Assembly: GCA_004335635.1 (NCBI GenBank) | Contig: QAXH01004822.1 | Span: 353 to 64,352, forward strand | DNA: 64,000 nt | Direction: 5' to 3' | Source: Chloromonas sp. AAM2 | Lineage: Eukaryota > Chlorophyta > Chlorophyceae > Chlamydomonadales > Chlamydomonadaceae | Shown here: positions 57,453 through 64,000 of the stretch, piece by piece | Layout: every line of letters begins with the position of its first letter | How positions within the stretch are numbered: position 1 is the first letter of the stretch | The notes under the pieces: model-generated | Databases searched by the model: none | What the model was told of the DNA's origin: nothing | The model's input: the letters and a program-made list of their open reading frames with translations, nothing else | Translations under genes and position numbers: made by a program

Positions 57453-60400
57453 ATGAGGCATGCATGTTTGTCCCAGGGCATGCATCCAACTGCAGCAGGC
57501 CCCACATCTAGCCATCTGTGCGGCAGTCATCAGCACCATCGCATTCTAGAGGCCTTATCCTGCATTGCTTTTGTGCCAGATTGGGTGACGTATCGTTACC
57601 CTTGCTTGGGCTGCCTGTTGCCTCTCCGCTGCAGGGTAGTCATCAACAATCCGACCACACCTGCATCAGCCACATCCAATGCTCTGTGCAGCTTAGTCCG
57701 CTGGCGTGCCAGCCCCACACACCATGAGCCATGCATCCACACAGCACACGTGCACCCCTGCCAGGCCACAGCCTCACTATCACACAGCACATACAAGGCC
57801 TCTTCAGGGCCCCTGGATAGTGCTGTCCTGGCAAACCCTTGGCAACATGACCTTGCAGCACCTCCTATCGCCAGACATTTAGGCGGCTTCAACCGCTCTC
57901 AGCAACCTGAGGCTCAGTATGGGCGTTGGCAGCAGGAGTCACCCAGAGAGCATTGCATGCACCCAGGAGCCATAAGCTGCAGGCCGCAGTCCTTGGAGAT
58001 GCAGTCAGAGGCAAGGTCTCACTGGACAGAACAAAGGCAGGCAGGCAACCAGACATTGTTGCATTTGACCAGCTGCTCTGGCAACCATGCACACTCCATT
58101 GGCATCAACCTTCAGCCAGAACTTTTCCTTCAGACTATCCCACACTTGGCCAGCAGACCACATCAGCACATGCGTACAACCCGAGCTTTCACATCAGTCA
58201 CGCAAACAATGCTATCCCAGCCCACATGCTCGCTACCACGCGTGTGGGGTGCATGTGGGTGGCACGATGGAATAGCAGCAGGCCCTGGCATCTTGTCAGG
58301 GTTTAGTGGGTTGCCCGACAGAAGAACCCTTTCCACTCTCAGGCCTGGGGAGCAGCTCACACAGCAGGGCAGCATGGATGTGTGTGTGTCCTTGTTAGCA
58401 GCATCAGTCAATGAAGACATGGCGGATGGTGGTGGTGGCACACAGCAGGCGCCAGCGCCAGCCCTATTGTCCATGCTTCGCTCTTCGGCCATGGCCATGC
58501 AGTGGGTGCATGACACCACCGGTCTGCCATGGTGGGCCTCCATACCCTTGACCACGCTGGCAGTGCGGACCATGCTGCTACCCTTCTCCATGTGGCAGGC
58601 TCGCACAGTGAGCATGGGACATGCTGACGCATGGGCAGGTACCACAGCCTGTAGTGTGTTGGCAATGTGTGAGTGTCCGTTCAACATCTGCATCGTCCCA
58701 CAAGTGGAACAGAAAATGGCTTGCGTGGTGTGGTTGGTTATGTACGGGATGATGTCATGGTATCAGATTGCCGTGTTCCTGAGGTTGTGGGTCTTTTGAA
58801 TTGCAATACAGGTTCGCACCAACTACCAGGTGTACCGGGAAGCGGTTGACCTAACTGACAAGCAGTTGGGAACCAGCCAGGAGGTGAGAGCAAGCTACTG
58901 CCGATGTTGCGTCAGGGGGCTGGCCTGGGCTCGCTTGCCTGCAGTGCATTCACACCAGCACCAGACCTGGCTAGCACCAGGCCTCAGTTCCACACTGGCC
59001 TGCCCGGGCCACAAGGACAATCGCACTTGCGCATGTTGGCAGATGGGTCTTGCACCTGGTGACTCCACTGCACTGTGCGGTGTGATCAATTTCAAGTTGA
59101 TACTGCGCTGGCCTCCCGTGATACCCACATGTTTACACATCTGTTCATGGCTATATATACACATGTGTGCACATTGCTGCAGGGCACCTCTTCTTCCACC
59201 TCTGCCGATGACAAGGCCAGCCAGTTGCGGCGCGGCCGGCTACTCCTGTCCAACTTCGCCTTACTGCGCACTAAGCTGTCGGCCCCACACCCCGCCTGGA
59301 TCCTGATCAACCCGCTGGTGCAGCTGCCCGTGTTCGTGATGCTGGGCGGCGGCCTGAGGCTCATGGCGGGGGTGCACTGGCCGGGGCTGAGCACGGGAGG
59401 GGCGCTGTGGTTTCACGACCTCACACAGGTATGCACCAATGACACGAGGGACAGTGCAACATTGTCACAATGTGACGGTGCAACATTGTGATAATGCGAC
59501 AGGTCTGTCTAGGGCTGCATAACGACGATTGTCTGAGCGGCGAAGCAGTGTACGGTAGGCTAAGCTAGCCATGATATGATGCCACTCCAAAGCGCCACTC
59601 AGCCACATCGACGCGGTGCGAGCCTTCGCACCCACGTTGTGTCGCTGTCCACCGCTCAGCTGTGTGATTTGTGATTCCCTGTGCAGGTGGCGGTCAGCCC
59701 CGGTTCCCACCTGTTCTCCAGCAGCCAGGACCAAGCCTGGGCCCTGCCCATGGGCCCTGCAGGGGTCATCCTGCCGCTGGCCATGCTGGCCATGACCCTC
59801 GCCTCACTCAGACTGGGCTTTGGGGCCGCGGGTACTGGCCTGGCACCGCCACCACAGGACACCATAGGTGGGGCATCCAGATAACCCTCAGGCATTTCTG
59901 GCTGGGCTTCGGCCTGTAGATCACGCTGTGACGCCTCTGGTCTTGAAAGTGTTCAAAGCGACTCACAAACCCACTGGCATATCTCTGCCAAGCTTGTCGT
60001 CAAATGTGATTGTCTGAGCTGCCAAGGACTGATGCACATGCAGCGGTTGAAACCATGTGCAGTCCAGACGCACACATCGCATGCATGGACATGCATGCAG
60101 TGTTGGTCGTGCCTTGCTGCAGGCCGTGTCATGCGCGCGCTACCGTACGTGCTGGGCTGCCTGGCTGTGGCCAACACGTGTGTGGCGCTGCAGCTGCCAC
60201 ATGCACCGCTGCTGCACTGGATTGCATCCTCCAGTTTCACACTCAGTCTACAGGTCAGGAAAGAAGAAACACTGACAGGGTTATTGAACGTGTGGTTACA
60301 GGCGATGTTAAAAGCAGATCAGCACAACATCGTTTATTCCCACTGCTGCTCATCTGCACTGCGGAGTGCTGTGAACACGCAGTCAGATTGTGAAGGCTGT

Positions 60401-62535
60401 TGGTAGCTTGCTCGAGGGTTTGCCGGGAGCATCAGTCCACGTACGCCCGGTCACACCAGGTGCTGTGCTTGTGTTCACAGGTTGCTTTGCAGCAGCCGGG
60501 CTTCCGCTCCGCCTTCAACCTGCCCTCGCCCTCGGAACTGCAGGTGTGCCCCGCGTCAAATGATAATTATTGGATGGCCTGAGCAAGCAATTACCAGGGA
60601 GCGTCGTGTCACAGCGCGTCAGAGATTGGATGTGACCAGGTTTTAGCTTTGCCATTCTGCTACCCATTTGCAGTCAAGCCGACCGGCAGCTCACAGTGTG
60701 TGAATGGAGGTGCAATGTGCGCCAGAGTTTGCCAATGTCTTGTTGAGCACTGGTACCGTGTTTGGCAAACCAGCAACCGGCTTGAGTGGCCCACACCCAG
60801 TCGTGTCCCGCTACTTGCCGTGCAGGCTGCACTGCGCCGTACCGTCAACCAGCGGTTGCAGCAGCTCAGTGAGGTGGGCGGCACGCTGGGGCCCGGGCGG
60901 GGTTACGCCCTGTCATCACTGCCGGACAAGCTCGTAAAGCAGGTGGGTCCAGTCTCATGCAGCGGCGCATGTGCACACTAGGACTAGCGTTGACCGACAG
61001 GCGTGCCCGCTTCTCCAGCCGCGGTTTCTCTGCCTGCCTGTACCACGCTCGTTATCACAATTCAGTAGATAACAAGACATGTGTTGACCACAATTCTGTT
61101 TCATACATACCAGAAACAAGCACCTGTGTAATTCTCTGTGATTTGGTGATCACTGCTATGATCCAGTCGGGCTTTGCTTGCTCTGTGTTCCCAGGTGTCT
61201 TCCGAGGGCAGCGCAGACGTGCTGGTGGTGCTGGGCGCGCAGCACAGCGCAGGCCGGCGATACCGGGAGGCGCTCTACTGCCTGGACAGGGCGCTGCAGC
61301 TCGAGCCAGCGCACGTCAGGGCACACTACTCCAGGGGACAGGTGGGACCAGGGCCAGGCGTCCCTGCACACCAGATACGAATCGCATCACCTTCACTGTG
61401 TGACCGCAGTGCGTGACAACGTCAAATGTTGTTCAAGGGAAGGAAATTGCAGGTAACCTACTGGTCACCACCCTCAGCAACGATAGCAAAATCAAGCAGG
61501 ATAACTCCCCAGTACTCAAACAAGGACTGCGGGCGAACCGAGACCGGCCGATGTGCGTGTACTGACAGCAGTTGTATCGTCCTGTTGCATGGTCAGGTGT
61601 TCTCCCTGAACAACCGCTGGACGGACGCCGAGGCGTGCTTCCGTCGCGCCGCCGAGCTCGCCGTGACCCCTGCGGAGCGTGGCCAGGCGCTGTACTGCAT
61701 CGCCACAGCACTGCACACACAGGTGCGCGGGCGGAGCGGCCAGGGGCAAGCGGGTGCAGGCTGCAATCAACAGCCTAAGCGTGCGGCTGAGTTGGGCGAA
61801 ATTGATTGCTGACCTTTCAATCCAAACTATCTCAACAAAAGTAAGGTATTGGCTAGTAATTTATAACAAGGCGAGTGTTGAGAATTAATTGCGTGGTTCC
61901 TTGCATTTTCAGGGCAAGCTTGAGGGTGCAGTGTCCATGTACCGCGAGGCACTGCCTGTGTGGTCCCAGCAGGCTGTGGTCACCTTCTCACTGGCTAACG
62001 CCCTCATCGAGCTGGGCAGGTGGGGCCAGGGGCCAACAGGGCAGCACCACGTCAACACGTCATCACACTGACATCACTCTTGGTTGGGGGAAACCCTCTC
62101 AGCCTCCCTGTCATGGTCTCTTCCAACCTACCCAATTCAATTCCACGTGCCGCATGAGGATTGAGCCCATTTGATGGTGATGGGTCGGTTTTCTTTTGAT
62201 AGTTGTGCAAGCATATGACAACGACCATGCTGTGCGTCGCATTATGAAGGGCCCATCTGACGGTGATGGTACCAGGGTGTGACTCGTACACTGCTGTATT
62301 TGGTCTCTTGCGATGGCAAGGTCTTATGGCCTGGGTTATCAGGGTTGCCGTGGCACAGCTGTGTGTGCCTGTGCTGTGCAGGGCGCATGAAGCCAAGGCC
62401 GCCGTGGAAGCTGTGCTAGGCGACGGGCAGGGGCAAAGAGCAGGGCCCTTCTTGCAACCTTTGAAGGCTCTGGCTGCACAGATTGATAACGCCATACAAC
62501 AGCAGGCAGAGGCACGTGACTCTCGTGACAAATAA
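57453..62535 (+). CDS. OXA2/COX18-type (YidC/Oxa1/Alb3) insertase with C-terminal TPR repeats, 11 exons
   Basis: Exons are 57453-58607, 58812-58883, 59183-59428, 59687-59867, 60123-60253, 60481-60543, 60826-60942, 61195-61341, 61597-61722, 61913-62019 and 62382-62535. Phases close throughout (832 residues). The insertase core has a first membrane segment LPWWASIPLTTLAVRTMLLP (about residue 357), then WILINPLVQLPVFVMLGGGL, VILPLAMLAMTLASLRLGFG and ALPYVLGCLAVANTCVALQL. From about residue 660 come TPR-type helical pairs: AGRRYREALYCLDRALQLEP, NNRWTDAEACFRRAAELA and KLEGAVSMYREALPVWSQQA. Plant OXA2 proteins of mitochondria have this same insertase-plus-TPR layout and act in cytochrome oxidase Cox2 assembly, so that role is the best inference. 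The first about 330 residues are unusually long and Ser/His-rich; the true start could be internal. Confidence 0.86.
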
Positions 62536-62789
62536 CCATGCCACTCCGTGATGGCTGTGCCGTAGTGGAGTGTGACCGTATGGACGCCCGGCAATACTGG
62601 GCAAACAAATTGGTTTTTAATCAATGCACACCAACTGATGTGAAATCAAACTTGTGGGGGAGAGCAATCCGTCTGAGCATGCTTTGCCGCCAGGCTACAC
62701 ATGTTTTCTGGTATCAAAGCCCAGGCCAAAAAAAAAGAAGTTTGCCAGTTCTGGGACAATTTGACACGTTTGTGTGGTGAGGCGTGTCT
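62536..62789. repeat. Spacer carrying dispersed terminus motif, copy 7
   Basis: An A run (62728-62736) followed by AGTTTGCCAGTTCTGGGACA (62739-62758) lies between the OXA2-TPR stop and the polymerase relic. It is in the plus orientation. Confidence 0.8.
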
Positions 62790-63010
62790 GTGGCTGGAAG
62801 TGACGAGTTATGTTGATACCGTGTGTTCATGCAACCTCAAGATGCGCAAGGACAGGTGCCTGGCCCTGCCTGTGGTGTTTCACAACCTTAAGAACTATGA
62901 TGCCCATCACCTCCTGGGCAATGTGTCCGAATACTGCCGGACAAATCAGGTCAAGATAGTTGCCATCCCACTGAACCGAGAGAAGCTTATAACTTTCAGC
63001 ATGAGCATGC
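62790..63010 (+). pseudogene. Relic of protein-primed family B DNA polymerase (Polinton/adintovirus type)
   Basis: An open frame encodes CSCNLKMRKDR, then ALPVVFHNLKNYDAHHLL, then QVKIVAIPLNREKLITFSM. This is the exonuclease-domain signature of type B2 polymerases of Polintons, adintoviruses and related elements, where a Cys-Asn word is followed by VVFHNL.GYD.H and, later, I(P)....KYI.F. The Asp in NYDAHH is the expected metal ligand. After LITFSM the similarity stops and the frame ends at 63093, so only about 70 residues of a protein of more than 1000 remain. No capsid, integrase or ATPase gene is nearby. It is a fragment with no function to be expected. Confidence 0.68.
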
Positions 63011-63513
63011 CGCAGTGGGCTGGACCCCTCCCCATGACGGCTATGGGTAGCCAGAGCACTCAGCTGCTCAATGATGCCAGGCAGCCGTGCTGAGAGGTCG
63101 GGAGCCAGCTTGGGCAGGCCAGCCAAGGCAGCCATGCATACGTCATGGAGAGCGGCGTCTGTGCGACGCTTTTAGTTCTGAGCTGCTGCTGTCACTGCAG
63201 GACTCAGGTGCTTCAGCAGTCCCAACAGACACACAGCTCCCCATGGCAATCGGATACTTTCTGCGAAGTCCTTAAGACATCATTCCTTGCTTTCGCTGTA
63301 CTCTGGGCCTGCTTGTTATGCGCGTACTGGACATGCTACGTTTAAGAATTGGGACAGTCATGTTTCTGACGACCTTGATGGTAGGATGTGCCATATAGCA
63401 GGGCCATTAACAAGCTGTTGGCAGGTTTTGCGTAGCCATTTTGAGGCTCACACACCTACTCACAAAACAAATGTTGGCCGTAACTTCAGACGTAACGCCA
63501 TCAACTCGCTGAC
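63011..63513. other. Spacer after polymerase relic
   Basis: I see no gene or repeat that can be supported. The open frames are short and lack family resemblance. Confidence 0.4.
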
Positions 63514-64000
63514 GTGGCAATGTCGAACAAAAGCGGGCAGCGCACGCCAGTCACGCCACTGCACAATCACCCAATGTGCCCCAAACCCGCGGGCGGGAAC
63601 TCATCCTGCTCCACGCGCAACAGCGGGCCGCAGCAGCAGCACCGATGGCGGCAGGGTCGAGTTGTGCAGTGCATGTCCATGCCACCGTGGCAGCCCAGAC
63701 CCAGCTTGACCCGAGTACCACCCACACAGGCAGAACTTGCAGCCCACCACAGCACAATCTGTGTCACAGGCGCAACAGGCTTTCTTGGTAAGGCTTGTTT
63801 GGGCAATTTGCTGATGTTGACCAAACTCTCATGCCAAGCAGCTTGGCCACCACGCATGAGTCACGCCCAAGCTATACCATCCTGATGTGCTCCCCGTCCT
63901 GCTACCACACATCAAAACCCAAGTTCCAGACCAGTCAATCGGCCACGGCTTCACTGGTATTGCTGCACATGCATCTCAGCGCTGGTAGTCTCCCTTTGGC
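63514..64000 (+). CDS. Start of a Rossmann-fold (extended SDR / reductase-like) gene, partial
   Basis: The first exon is probably 63514-63787, ending in phase 1 at a GTAAGG donor. It encodes a basic, Pro/Gln-rich leader and then AELAAHHSTICVTGATGFLG, the beta-strand and glycine loop of an NAD(P)-binding domain as in extended short-chain dehydrogenases, fatty acyl-CoA reductases and carboxylate reductases. The next exon cannot be fixed; the stretch near 63880-63998 (YHPDVLPVLLPHIKTQVPDQ) is open to the edge and may belong to it. The substrate cannot be inferred from this fragment. Confidence 0.5.

Noticed and set aside
62827..63135. Minus-strand 102-codon frame over the polymerase relic
   Set aside because: The plus-strand frame carries the polymerase signature, so the minus frame is its complement.

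Overview
The window is nuclear DNA of a photosynthetic eukaryote, most probably a chlorophyte green alga of the Chlamydomonadales type. The reasons are dense genes split into many short exons with strong GT/AG sites and frequent TGCAG acceptors, genes on both strands with no operon logic, glutamine- and alanine-rich linkers, and plastid functions (ADP-glucose pyrophosphorylase, a plastid-type tRNA adenosine deaminase) beside mitochondrial ones (a complex I ferredoxin-like subunit, an OXA2-type insertase fused to TPR repeats). The DUF7164 family also points to green algae. The species was not identified. I see no prokaryotic features. Exon joins below were made by eye from splice sites, reading phase and family motifs.

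Layout. 1-2.1 kb: TC microsatellite and repeats. 2.1-5.1 kb (+): DUF7164 glycosyltransferase-like protein. 6.4-8.8 kb (-): SRR1-like protein, divergent from the C1-FDX gene at 9.0-10.5 kb (+). 12.8-15.5 kb (-): phosphatidylinositol 4-kinase gamma. 18.2-22.6 kb (-): helical-repeat protein with a His-rich tail, divergent from a TADA-like deaminase at 22.9-24.5 kb (+). 25.9-27.9 kb (+): ribosomal protein uS9/RPS16 with a GC-AG intron. 28.9-31.75 kb (+): unrecognised 363-residue protein. 33.05-35.4 kb (+): DUF4864-like protein. 37.05-44.4 kb (-): 19-exon ADP-glucose pyrophosphorylase of large-subunit character. 46.8-49.3 and 50.7-55.2 kb (-): two tandem paralogues of an unrecognised family, the first with a reading-frame break. 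55.7-57.1 kb (-): small coiled-coil protein, divergent from OXA2-TPR at 57.45-62.5 kb (+). 62.8-63.0 kb (+): relic of a Polinton/adintovirus-type DNA polymerase B. 63.5 kb to the edge (+): start of a Rossmann-fold gene, cut off by the window.

The genes do not form one pathway; they are ordinary housekeeping and organelle genes. The unexplained layer is repetitive DNA. A 20-base motif next to a homopolymer A/T run occurs seven times in both orientations, five times inside introns and once as an inverted pair, so it looks like the terminus of a small mobile element that colonises introns. Several other 100-160 bp repeats occur in pairs. Some introns are packed with minisatellites.
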